Virus record (IMG/VR): IMGVR_UViG_3300037628_000122 | Coordinates: 1 to 43,287 of that record | From: a virus | Reading direction: 5' to 3' (one strand) | Length of the DNA stretch: 43,287 nt | Shown: positions 19,300 to 28,075 of the stretch, in pieces | Position numbering within the stretch: the stretch's first letter is position 1 | Layout of the letters: every line of letters begins with the position of its first letter | Translations under genes and position numbers: made by a program | The notes under the pieces: model-generated | Database searches by the model: none | What the model was told of the DNA's origin: nothing | The model's input: the letters and a program-made list of their open reading frames with translations, nothing else

Positions 19300-21659
19300 T
19301 ACGGTGCCTCCTCCTCATCTCCTCCGAGTCCTGTGACACCCCGCAAGTAATCTATCGAAGATTCAATCCCAGGCCCAACGAACCCAGACACTGCATCGTA
19401 GATCTTCTTCCCACCCATCCCGGTACTGCCCAGGATCTTCTCGAACGTCGTCGCTTCAGTTGTGGGCGCAAACGGATCCCGGTCGTCCTGCATGATGTCT
19501 TGCCCCAACCCGATAAAGATGGGACGCAGCTCAGCTAGAATTGAGCGCGCTGCAATGTCAGTAATATCCGCATGGTTCAGCTGGAGTAGGAGGTCTCGTG
19601 CGTAATCACTCTCGTGCATACGGGCAGCACTCACGATGCCCCACGTCGGTGGCATCAGCGCAGCTATCGTTCCCATGATCAGCTTTCTGCCACCCTTCTC
19701 CGACGCACCCGCTGCCAACAGTCCCATTCCTTCGAGAGCTTTGGACGCTTTGTTAGTTTGCTCCAGGTAGTTCATCCAGCCATCGACAAGCTCACGATCA
19801 TCACCGGTCCAAAACCTTTTCATGGCTCGCTGAAGGGGCTTGTCATTCTTCAGGACATTCACGATCTTGCGAGGGTCTACTGTCGTTGCGAGCATGTTGA
19901 TGTCGCTCAGATCGCCGCCCGCTTTCCGGAACACCTCTGCCATGGTGCGTGCACGAATTAGCTCGTGACCTACATCATCCGTGTGTTTGTACAGAGAATT
20001 CAAATCGGTCGTGCGCCCGGTCGCAAGCAGTCTGTCGATCAGCCCTGCATCTGCCCTCCCGTCTCTCACGGCAGCTTTGAGTGCTTTGTCCTCGATCTCT
20101 TTCATTTCCCTGAGACCCAGGCTGCGTGCAAGATCCCACTTGTTCCACCCTTCGAGGACGTTGCTCTCCTTAGCAAACCGGTGCATGTCTTTCATCAACG
20201 CGTCCGCCAGACTCTGTTTCATCTCGCCTTTCGGACCAGCTCGCATCGTCCCTTCCATCAAGCTGTTGAGGAAGAGGTCAGCGTCCTTAAAACTGAACGG
20301 CATAGTCGGTGGAATATCTGCCACAGCTCCCGGTTGCAACGCAGATACGTCGGGTCTGTAGATCCCCTCGAAGTCTTGACGCACCGAGTTGAGATAGTTC
20401 ATCAAGGGTCTTCGTTGATCAGGCTCCAACTTCGACGCAGCCTCTAACTGGTCGTCGATCATGTTCATGAAACTTCGGGGGTTTATGTTCCCTGAGCCCG
20501 ACAGTCTCTCGAACGCCTGCGTACGCAGCGAGTTGATACTGGCAGCAACTCTCCGACCGCTCTGCATGAACGACCCCGCGATGTACCGAGAGTAGTCGTT
20601 GTCTTGGAGATCGAAGTGACTGAAGATAGATTCCAGGGAGTCAAGGCGTTCCTTCGCTTGTCGTAGCTTCGTGCCACTGGTACCGATCAGTGGGATACGT
20701 TCAGCTGCCTTCAAAAATATCCGTCGAGGTGCCTTAATGGTTTCCATGAGCACGTCGGAGGTAGCGATCTTACGTCCCGTCCTGCGAGCGTAGTCGATAG
20801 CCGACGCGATGCCTCCAGGGATCACCACATTGTCCTTCGCGATGTCGTAGACCTTGCGCCCCAGTGATCCGACGGGTGTCATAACGTACTCAGGTAGTAG
20901 CCCGGTGACCGCACTGAAGGCAACCTCACCGGGATCCATCCTCCCACCCGCAGCCTCCTGTGCTTTCTGCAGTGCGTACTCGGTTGCACCTTCCGAAGCC
21001 ACAGCACGCCCTGCAGTTCTACGACTGACACTCTTGAGCGCTTGCTTCTTAGCTTCCCCGGTGAGCCCCTGCGTCATCGCTCTCATCGGAGCCAGAGCCC
21101 ACTTACCCGCAGGGGTATAAGTGAGGATGAGCCCTGCACCCTGCAGCACGTCCATCGCACTCATGCCGGGTCTGTTGATGACGAACTGTTCGTTCGTGTG
21201 CTTGTTAGTTACGACGGGGTCTCCCTCCGGAGACAACATAACATCAACATCTTCCGGGAACCGGGTCGTCAGGATGTCAGCTATCTCTAACGGGTCCGTC
21301 GTGGTCATGTTGAGCGCTGCTTGACTCGCTCGTTCGCCTGCTGCTGTCAGGCCTTGCTCCACGCCTGCCAGACCTAAGGCTTCCATCTCTGCTGACGGCT
21401 TCGACGGTGCTCGACCCTCCAGTGCAGCGCTGATGTCGGTCAGTTCGGGCAGACCCTCCAGCTTCTCAGGTGTCAGCTCCGGGTCGATGGCGTATCGTGA
21501 TATACCACGCTCCAGCAAGGTGGGATCTGCCTCTTCGTCCACGGCTTGCAGCTGCGCGAACAACTCGGGATCAATCTCCTCCAGTTGCGCCATCAGGTCC
21601 GGATCGATCAGGTTCGGATCGATCTCGCCACCGGCATCATCAAAGGTAGGCTCTGCCAT
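19299..21659 (-). CDS. Candidate internal virion/ejection protein, 786 aa
   Basis: 786 aa. An acidic N-terminus with repeated D/E-P-E/D-L units (residues 10-50), a long helical middle, and hydrophobic Gly/Ala patches near residues 660-690 (LLAAGASEKGGRKLIMG). The size, helix content and position between the 454-aa protein and terminase fit a podophage ejection protein. Similarity to a named family cannot be claimed. AGGAGG precedes the ATG. Confidence 0.55.
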   Translation of the reverse strand: MAEPTFDDAGGEIDPNLIDPDLMAQLEEIDPELFAQLQAVDEEADPTLLERGISRYAIDPELTPEKLEGLPELTDISAALEGRAPSKPSAEMEALGLAGVEQGLTAAGERASQAALNMTTTDPLEIADILTTRFPEDVDVMLSPEGDPVVTNKHTNEQFVINRPGMSAMDVLQGAGLILTYTPAGKWALAPMRAMTQGLTGEAKKQALKSVSRRTAGRAVASEGATEYALQKAQEAAGGRMDPGEVAFSAVTGLLPEYVMTPVGSLGRKVYDIAKDNVVIPGGIASAIDYARRTGRKIATSDVLMETIKAPRRIFLKAAERIPLIGTSGTKLRQAKERLDSLESIFSHFDLQDNDYSRYIAGSFMQSGRRVAASINSLRTQAFERLSGSGNINPRSFMNMIDDQLEAASKLEPDQRRPLMNYLNSVRQDFEGIYRPDVSALQPGAVADIPPTMPFSFKDADLFLNSLMEGTMRAGPKGEMKQSLADALMKDMHRFAKESNVLEGWNKWDLARSLGLREMKEIEDKALKAAVRDGRADAGLIDRLLATGRTTDLNSLYKHTDDVGHELIRARTMAEVFRKAGGDLSDINMLATTVDPRKIVNVLKNDKPLQRAMKRFWTGDDRELVDGWMNYLEQTNKASKALEGMGLLAAGASEKGGRKLIMGTIAALMPPTWGIVSAARMHESDYARDLLLQLNHADITDIAARSILAELRPIFIGLGQDIMQDDRDPFAPTTEATTFEKILGSTGMGGKKIYDAVSGFVGPGIESSIDYLRGVTGLGGDEEEAP

Positions 21660-21668
21660 GATTCCTCC

Positions 21669-23033
21669 TTACTGAACTCGGAACATCTTCGCTGGTGCTC
21701 CCTCTGGTTGGGGCACGTTGATGTAATCACCCTGCAGAATGCCGTACCTTTCCTTGTTATTCATCATCTCGTTGAACTCCGCACCCGTCTGAGGATCCCA
21801 CGCGTTCTGCTGGCTCCCCTGGTCACCGGGGTTCCTTGCCGTGGGCACCACGGGTCCTTCCTCTGTCTCGAACGGGATGTTCTCCCTGAATTTGAAGCCC
21901 AAGGTTGCACCTCGTCCAAGCATTTCATCACTGAGACCGTAGTTCACGATAGGCATTGAACCTGCCATGAGCTGACGAGCACTTGGACCACCTAGCTGCA
22001 GCATTTGGTCCGTAGCCACTACCTTATCTTCCAACAGTTGCACGAGCTGCTGCAGAATCTTTTCGTTGACTGCGGTAGAACGAGAAGCACCTGCTGCGAG
22101 TTCGGTCTTCGCAATCTGCAACTCCTTCGCGTTGATCTGTGTACCGAAGTGCTCCAAAGCGGCAAAGAGTTGGTCACCCATGAGTGCCATCAACATACCG
22201 TAATCAGCAACGCCTTCGGCTTCGCTGCCAAAGACCTCAGAGATTCTCTGGATGTAGGCTGAGATGCCACCTGTGCCACCTGCCGCCCGAACCTTCTTGA
22301 GCAGGTCGAGACCCCAGTACGAAGAAGCAAGACGTTGCTTCGCGATGCGTACTTCGTCGATCTGCTTATCGATGTCCTTTGGATCCAGTTTGCCTAGTGT
22401 CGCTGCTTTGTTAAGCGCGTACCTCAGGCCAGGATCCAAGTTGTCTGGCATCACTGCTTGTCCGCCACCGAATTCTTCGGGCAACTCTAGAATACGCATC
22501 CCACCTTTTATACGGGGGTCCAGGACGGCACGAACGAGTATATCTTTACCTTCGGGATCGTCCGGATTTGGGACGTAGGTATTGAAGCCTTGCATCCCTG
22601 CGCGTAGAGAGATCCTCATCTTCTCTTCTTCACCTATGATATCGATCTCACGCTCAGCGTAAGACTCTTCGGCCTCAGCCATCTCGGTTTCCATCTGCGC
22701 TAGACGTTCAGCACGCTTCTGCTCGAACCCTCGCTGCTCTTTCCCTTCCTCGCGTAACAAGCCAGCACTAACACCGAGTGACTCACCGAAGGCACCGGTC
22801 TTCGTCGGTGCCAACATACCTTGCGCGAGCGCGAGCCACTTCTGCGAGCGGTCATACTTCTGCTGTTTAAGCTGGTCGTACCCCTGCTGCAGACGACCGA
22901 GTGCTTTGTCTCGCGACATCCTGGAGATCTCACGTGCCTGCTCTCCGTATTTTGAGACCTGGGAGGGATCCTCTTGCTCATCAGGATCATCTCCCGTCGC
23001 TGCGGCAAGTCCACCCTCTTGGTAACTAGGCAT
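21669..23033 (-). CDS. Candidate internal virion/ejection protein, 454 aa
   Basis: 454 aa from the ATG at 23033; GGAGG is 8 nt upstream, so the TTG two codons earlier is unlikely. It starts MPSYQEGGLAAATGDDPDEQ, with the EGGLA motif at the very N-terminus. Long charged coiled-coil helices follow (residues 30-140), then an alpha-rich body. It overlaps the previous gene by 8 nt. Probably part of the DNA-ejection apparatus. Confidence 0.55.
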   Translation of the reverse strand: MPSYQEGGLAAATGDDPDEQEDPSQVSKYGEQAREISRMSRDKALGRLQQGYDQLKQQKYDRSQKWLALAQGMLAPTKTGAFGESLGVSAGLLREEGKEQRGFEQKRAERLAQMETEMAEAEESYAEREIDIIGEEEKMRISLRAGMQGFNTYVPNPDDPEGKDILVRAVLDPRIKGGMRILELPEEFGGGQAVMPDNLDPGLRYALNKAATLGKLDPKDIDKQIDEVRIAKQRLASSYWGLDLLKKVRAAGGTGGISAYIQRISEVFGSEAEGVADYGMLMALMGDQLFAALEHFGTQINAKELQIAKTELAAGASRSTAVNEKILQQLVQLLEDKVVATDQMLQLGGPSARQLMAGSMPIVNYGLSDEMLGRGATLGFKFRENIPFETEEGPVVPTARNPGDQGSQQNAWDPQTGAEFNEMMNNKERYGILQGDYINVPQPEGAPAKMFRVQ

Positions 23034-23211
23034 AAACAAATCCTCCTAACGCGTAGTCATCATCTTCCAACTGCACCGCTCCCCTCGCACGAGTCGTCAG
23101 GTCGCAGTGCGGGTAGATAATCCTCGACGCTTTCGACAACCCACCTTGCTCACGGTCCTTACCCATCAGGGAGCGCGCCCACCCCTTGACTGTTTGCCAG
23201 CCGGAACGCAC
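23026..23211 (-). CDS. 61-aa small protein with GG motifs
   Basis: 61 aa, GTG start. It has QGGLSKAS in the middle and ends YALGGFVYA, the same short Gly-Gly motif style as its larger neighbours. The stop overlaps the 454-aa start by 8 nt and the RBS of that gene is inside its last codons, which supports its translation. Its own RBS is weak, so the exact start is uncertain. Confidence 0.5.
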   Translation of the reverse strand: MRSGWQTVKGWARSLMGKDREQGGLSKASRIIYPHCDLTTRARGAVQLEDDDYALGGFVYA

Positions 23212-23219
23212 GGCGTTTG

Positions 23220-24326
23220 CTAAGCCGCCCAGCGCGTACTCCTGTTCATAGGGTACCGCTTTCCCCCACGAGCATAGTGCGCCAACCCTCCTCTGGCATA
23301 TCCATCGTCGTCGATGTATCCACCTTCAGCTTCCGTCAGACCTTTGTACGTGCCGTAGGCACCGACGATCTGTGCGAGACCCGACGGCTGGTACACGGAT
23401 GCCGGTCCAAAGTCGGTTGATGTCGTTGCTTTGTCTGTTGGCAGTCCGCGCACGATATCCGACATGAACTTGACTCGATCCATCGGCAGATCACGCTGTT
23501 CGAGGAAGTCAGAGTAGCCCAGGTCTAAGCTCGCCTGGTCCAGCCCACGTTGCTCTGCCCCGACGGCTTCCATCGCAGCTGCATCGGCGTAACCGAACTT
23601 CGATGCTGCCTCACCTAGTGCACCGAGTTGCTGGGCACCTTCCAGACCTAGCTGCCCTCCTGCGTAGTCCAGTTGTCCTGCGACCTGACCTGCTTGGATG
23701 TCTCGTCCGCGATCTGCACCGAAGAGTTGACCTGCTTGTCCGTAGGCACCCGACAGCGATGCAAGTCGTTGTTCTTCCAGACCTTCAGAGATATCCCTGA
23801 TACCCCTCATGCCGATCTGTTCCATGGATCCTTCGCCACCACGTGAGCCGTACGAGCCTGCTCCTGCGAAGGCGCGCTGCAAGCCGGGTACGAATTTCTC
23901 CTCCAACGTGCGTGTAGCGAGGCTCTCTTGACGGTCGAGCACGTTCTGGATGTATGGGTCCATGTAGCGCCCGACAGCGTCAGGGAACTCCTCAGTGCCT
24001 GCACCAAGGTACGGCTGCGCCGCCTCCAATGGCGACTGCCCACCAGTGACGTCCATGATCCCGCTAGCGGCTGCTTCCTGGTAAGGCTGGTACGCGCCCA
24101 CGTTTTCTTCGGTGAGCCCGAAGGCGGCTTCCTGAGCCGGTGTGAAGCCAGCGATGCGTGGTCCACCGTAGGGGATGTACGGCTCAGCTGCCGCTGCGTT
24201 AGCGCGAGCAATCAGACCCTGCGTGTAGTCGGACATCCACTTCGGGACGTTCTCGATGGTCTGCCCGTAGGTCGTGACTGACTTCGGGGGCTTACCCTCG
24301 AATAAGAAGTCGGTGACGCTGCCCAT
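23220..24326 (-). CDS. Candidate tail/ejection protein, 368 aa
   Basis: 368 aa. Long Ala/Gln/Gly helices (residues 110-270) typical of phage ejection proteins, then EAEGGYIDDDGYARGGLAHY and YARGGKRYP near the C-terminus, which are three GG motifs in 30 residues. The ATG shares a base with the previous stop (TAATG). Similar proteins are annotated as DNA-transfer or tail proteins in uncultured podophages, as far as I recall. Confidence 0.55.
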   Translation of the reverse strand: MGSVTDFLFEGKPPKSVTTYGQTIENVPKWMSDYTQGLIARANAAAAEPYIPYGGPRIAGFTPAQEAAFGLTEENVGAYQPYQEAAASGIMDVTGGQSPLEAAQPYLGAGTEEFPDAVGRYMDPYIQNVLDRQESLATRTLEEKFVPGLQRAFAGAGSYGSRGGEGSMEQIGMRGIRDISEGLEEQRLASLSGAYGQAGQLFGADRGRDIQAGQVAGQLDYAGGQLGLEGAQQLGALGEAASKFGYADAAAMEAVGAEQRGLDQASLDLGYSDFLEQRDLPMDRVKFMSDIVRGLPTDKATTSTDFGPASVYQPSGLAQIVGAYGTYKGLTEAEGGYIDDDGYARGGLAHYARGGKRYPMNRSTRWAA

Positions 24327-26266
24327 TAGATCGTCCCTCCTTGTGCGACGTTGTGTAAGCCACCGTGCTCATGCTGCACTGTACGACGGAGCTTCCTCAC
24401 GTTGCTCATGTACTTGCCAGGTGGTTTCGCCTTGTTACTGAACTCACCCTTCTTGAGATTCTTTCCCTTATGTTTCCGGAGGTTAGTACGCATCTCATCG
24501 AGACGTCGTGCACCTTCGTCACCAGATCCATCACCCAGGAGTGAGACCGACTCCGCATCGATCACGTACTCGCCATCGCTGAGTCGTGCCTCGATGTCAT
24601 CGGACCGACCGGAGCCTGGTCCCTTGGTGTAACCTCCGCTCGCGCTCACTCCCGGTGCCGCGTTGAAGACGTCTTCGGTCTGTTCCCAGTAGCCGCCTAA
24701 GGCAGCTGCGAGTCCACCGCGTGCACCCGTGAAGCTCGCCTCCTGCGGTGGGTAGTAGTAACCGTCGCCACCGTCAGACCAGCCTTCCGCTTCGAGCTGT
24801 CGCCGCTGCTGGACACCCTTGCGCCCATACTGAATTTGGACGCGATCACCTGCGGCAGGGTCAACACCGCGTGCTCCACGGGGAACACCTCCTGCCAGCG
24901 GAGCTTCGGGGATCTCACCCGCACTAGAGTCGAGTGGCGAACCGGAGCCCGCCTCACCTGCGAACGGCTCTGGTGCCAGGAACAAATGCTGACCGCTCTG
25001 CGGTGCGCCTGCCTGACCGTAGGTGTAGTAGTCCTGCTCGGGCATACCTTGGAATCGACGATCCATCTGGTACACGGGCAAGTTGCCCCGGAACTCTTCG
25101 GGCAACTCCGGAGCCTCACCCTCTTCGTAGTCGCTTTGTGTGACAGCTCCCAGAGCAGTCAGTGCAGGGATTCCGTACTTCATGAGCAGGTCGTCTTTCG
25201 GACCAACACCCTTACTACCCAGTCCACCCCCACCGACTGGAGGAGGACCTATAGCTGCCGGTTGCGGCACGCCGCGTTGACTTCCAGCCAGCAGTGTCGT
25301 CGGCGTGAACTCAGGGGTGAAAGTGGACCCAGCAGCGATGGGGTCGATCAAACCCGCAGGTTCGCCAACCATGGAGACCGGAGCGCCCGTGATCGGGTTG
25401 ACGCCTGCACCCTCACCGACGGTCATCGGTGTGCCTTCGAGGCCCAGCTTCTGCCGTGCTGAAGTTTGCATCCCTTTCTTACCTGGACGCGTCATGGCTC
25501 CCAGACCTCCCTGAAGCGCGCCTGAGGTGAAGTCGCCGCCGGTCAGCTCCTCGCCTGCTCCCGACAGCAGCGCGCTGCCTACGACGTCTGCGGTCTTCCC
25601 AGTGAGCCCCACGGACTTACCCAAGGCACTGCCTGCGCCGCCACTGATGCCGCCAGCGATGGCACCCTTGAGTGCGCCCTCCTTGCCGCCCGACATCGCA
25701 CCCAGTCCACCCCCGATGACGGCTTGACCGACCACTGCAGCTGCGGTGCCGGATGCACCCAGAGCCGCACCGATGGCTGCACCCAGTCCAGGCACGAAGA
25801 TCGCGAGCGCGATAGGCGCGACGATCTGGAATATCTCAGACTTGACGATCTTTTTGACACCCTTCTTCAGCTTCTTCCACACCTTGGACAGGAACCCGTA
25901 CTCACCGATGCCGGTATTCGGATTGATCTCAGGCGGACCCCACATCGAGGAGATCACCTCAGCTTCCTCAGGGCTCATGTGCAGCATGATCGAGTCGTCG
26001 CCACGTCCAGCTCGTCGCGTACGTTGAGCGGCACTATGGACGCTGCCACCACGCTGCTTCTTGACGTAGCCACCGATCTCGTAGAGCCTGACTTTCTTCG
26101 CATCCTTCTTCGGGATGCCCATGGCTTTCATCATCTCTTCGGCGGCGACTGTGTAGAGCAGCTCCTGACCTCCCGGTGCAGCCTCAATCTCCCGCGCATC
26201 CTTGACCAGGCTCTTCGACCCACCTGCGTCAGCGAGCATCGCAGCCAATCCACCTTGTGCTGGCAT
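24326..26266 (-). CDS. Candidate ejection/membrane-interacting virion protein, 646 aa
   Basis: 646 aa. It starts MPAQGGLAAMLADAGG. A long hydrophobic Gly/Ala section (residues about 145-220, IVAPIALAIFVPGLGAAIG and following) can insert into membranes or build a channel. GG motifs recur: IGGYVKKQRGGSV near 85, ARGGLAAALGGYW near 540 and HGGLHNVAQGGTI at the end. The membrane-active core and the GG repeats suggest an internal protein ejected into the host envelope, but a tape-measure role cannot be excluded. Confidence 0.55.
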   Translation of the reverse strand: MPAQGGLAAMLADAGGSKSLVKDAREIEAAPGGQELLYTVAAEEMMKAMGIPKKDAKKVRLYEIGGYVKKQRGGSVHSAAQRTRRAGRGDDSIMLHMSPEEAEVISSMWGPPEINPNTGIGEYGFLSKVWKKLKKGVKKIVKSEIFQIVAPIALAIFVPGLGAAIGAALGASGTAAAVVGQAVIGGGLGAMSGGKEGALKGAIAGGISGGAGSALGKSVGLTGKTADVVGSALLSGAGEELTGGDFTSGALQGGLGAMTRPGKKGMQTSARQKLGLEGTPMTVGEGAGVNPITGAPVSMVGEPAGLIDPIAAGSTFTPEFTPTTLLAGSQRGVPQPAAIGPPPVGGGGLGSKGVGPKDDLLMKYGIPALTALGAVTQSDYEEGEAPELPEEFRGNLPVYQMDRRFQGMPEQDYYTYGQAGAPQSGQHLFLAPEPFAGEAGSGSPLDSSAGEIPEAPLAGGVPRGARGVDPAAGDRVQIQYGRKGVQQRRQLEAEGWSDGGDGYYYPPQEASFTGARGGLAAALGGYWEQTEDVFNAAPGVSASGGYTKGPGSGRSDDIEARLSDGEYVIDAESVSLLGDGSGDEGARRLDEMRTNLRKHKGKNLKKGEFSNKAKPPGKYMSNVRKLRRTVQHEHGGLHNVAQGGTI

Positions 26267-26270
26267 CTTC

Positions 26271-26513
26271 CTACCCCTCGAAATTCGTGGTCAGGAACAG
26301 GCGCTCAGCCCAGTCCCGCCAGTTGTCAAATGTGTACGGATCGGGTGCGTCCTGCCCGATCTGATCTACGTCCCCGAACACTGTCGCTGCCCAGTCCTGC
26401 CACTTCTCCGGATCCATAAGCTTGCCGAAGTTCTGCGTCTCTTTCTCAAGCAGCGGGACCATGAAGTCAGCCCAAGTGATCACGTCGTCAAAGCCTCGCG
26501 GGTCAATGACCAT
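26271..26513 (-). CDS. Hypothetical protein, 80 aa
   Basis: 80 aa, starting MVIDPRGFDDVITWADFMVP. Acidic and Trp-rich (WADF, WQDWAATVFG, NWRDWAERLF), with three similar Trp-helix segments. The ATG overlaps the gp10-like stop as TGATG. It may be a small tail or assembly component; unknown. Confidence 0.55.
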   Translation of the reverse strand: MVIDPRGFDDVITWADFMVPLLEKETQNFGKLMDPEKWQDWAATVFGDVDQIGQDAPDPYTFDNWRDWAERLFLTTNFEG

Positions 26514-28075
26514 CAGCCCTCCAACCTCCCGTCAGCAGGTTCGATGTGCGCGTAGGTGTCACCGTACTCGTAGTCACCTGCCGCAGTGTTCGACTCGAAC
26601 CGGAAACTCATCAGCCGTTGGATCGTCTTCAGCTTAATCGTTTCGTCGGTGGGAGTGGACGGTGTTGCCGGGAATGTCACCGGAGCCTCCGTGATCTGCG
26701 TAGCTTTCGCGTTTGATCGACCTCGCACCGTCAGGCTCATGTCCCCTACCTGCACGATGTCAGGTTCGACACGTGCAACGCGAATCGACTTGGTGCCCTG
26801 CCCACCTTCGAGTAATGACAGCTCATGAGTCTCGAAGAAGGACTGGATCGCACTAATGGTACTGGTGCGAATTTTGTCCTTAACGGTCTCATGTTGCCAG
26901 AGCGTTCGACCGTTCGCCGTCACCTCGTTGTCCACCATGAAGGGACGCTGATACACGTCAGCGAAGATAGCCGCCGTGCGCCCCTGATCGACGTCGTCCG
27001 AATCGGGTAGTGCAGTGTCGTACCAAGTTTGCTCACGCACGTTGTAGATCACTGCGTGGGTGCACTCAGTAGCGCTGCCTTTCGGGAAGCACCACCAGAT
27101 CTCACCCCACCTGGGGATCTTGAACGCGAAGCACTTCTGCCGTGCCGAGAAGTTGATGTTGTCATAGAAGAAGTTGAGGTTCATAGCGTTCTGCAGCTCG
27201 CGCACGACACCGTTGAACATCAAGAAGCGGTCCACGCCTGCCCAGTAGTAGATGCCGTCATACTCGACGATGCCCTGCGAGCTGAGGATGCTGGTGCCAC
27301 GTGCGATGACATCGAAGCGGAAGACAGGTGCAGCGTCCTGGAATGTCGCACGGATGACAGAGTCGAGTCCCCAGAGCAACACCGCAGGACCTTGACCTGC
27401 ACCACGCAGCGGCTTGCCTGCGACGATCTTCTGCGTACCGATGTTCACCTCAACGGGCAGCGCTGAGAGATCGTTCGGTGTGCCGTTGTAACGGATGAGC
27501 CCGTCGCTGCCGAAGATGAACAGGAACTGAGTCGTGACAACGATGCCACCACTGACTGGTCCCGCTGTTCCCGTGTTCCATCCTACTGCGGCATCAATGT
27601 TGAGACCTACGACGTTCAAGATCGCTGGCGCATCAATCGTATCGATGTAGATATTCCGCCCAACCGAGTTATCGATGTTGGCTGCGTTCGGTGCACCGTG
27701 CGCGATTAACAAGTGGTTCCCCGTGCCTGCCGTGTCCGCGAAGATGTCGAACTGCCAGAGGTTGTCTGCGCTAGTTACGAAGCCTGCAGGAGTACGGTCA
27801 TTGAACACATTGAGAGAACCGTTCGACACCAGGTACTGCCCAATAGTGTCGGGGTGTCCCAGGTGCAGGTATTGAATGTCGTCTTGCGAGAACGAGTGCA
27901 TGCCACGAGTGATCTCGGGCACCGTGTCTGTCACCTGCTGGTAGCCACCCATCTTGCGAGGCTTGCCACGCTGGAACCGACACCACCGTCCATCGATATA
28001 GTTCGACCCCTCGAACCTCGAACCATCACGCTTGATGCCCGGTTGTGATGCTAGCAGTGCAGGTGCTTCAGCCAT
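26513..28075 (-). CDS. P22 gp10-like tail hub / DNA-stabilisation protein
   Basis: 520 aa from the ATG at 28075, which shares an A with the previous stop (TAATG). A succession of short beta repeats (GSRFEGSNYIDGRWCRFQRG, IQYLHLGHPDTIGQYLVSNG, GLIRYNGTPNDLSALP, GIYYWAGVDRFLMFNGVVRE) reads like the beta-propeller of podophage gp10-type hub proteins that seal DNA in the head. The start at 28102 would give nine unneeded residues. Confidence 0.68.
   Translation of the reverse strand: MAEAPALLASQPGIKRDGSRFEGSNYIDGRWCRFQRGKPRKMGGYQQVTDTVPEITRGMHSFSQDDIQYLHLGHPDTIGQYLVSNGSLNVFNDRTPAGFVTSADNLWQFDIFADTAGTGNHLLIAHGAPNAANIDNSVGRNIYIDTIDAPAILNVVGLNIDAAVGWNTGTAGPVSGGIVVTTQFLFIFGSDGLIRYNGTPNDLSALPVEVNIGTQKIVAGKPLRGAGQGPAVLLWGLDSVIRATFQDAAPVFRFDVIARGTSILSSQGIVEYDGIYYWAGVDRFLMFNGVVRELQNAMNLNFFYDNINFSARQKCFAFKIPRWGEIWWCFPKGSATECTHAVIYNVREQTWYDTALPDSDDVDQGRTAAIFADVYQRPFMVDNEVTANGRTLWQHETVKDKIRTSTISAIQSFFETHELSLLEGGQGTKSIRVARVEPDIVQVGDMSLTVRGRSNAKATQITEAPVTFPATPSTPTDETIKLKTIQRLMSFRFESNTAAGDYEYGDTYAHIEPADGRLEG

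Noticed and set aside
24836-26419. Plus-strand open frames opposite the 646-aa virion protein
   Set aside because: No RBS, no motifs, antisense to a Gly/Ala-rich gene whose complement is rich in Pro/Thr/Arg/Cys.
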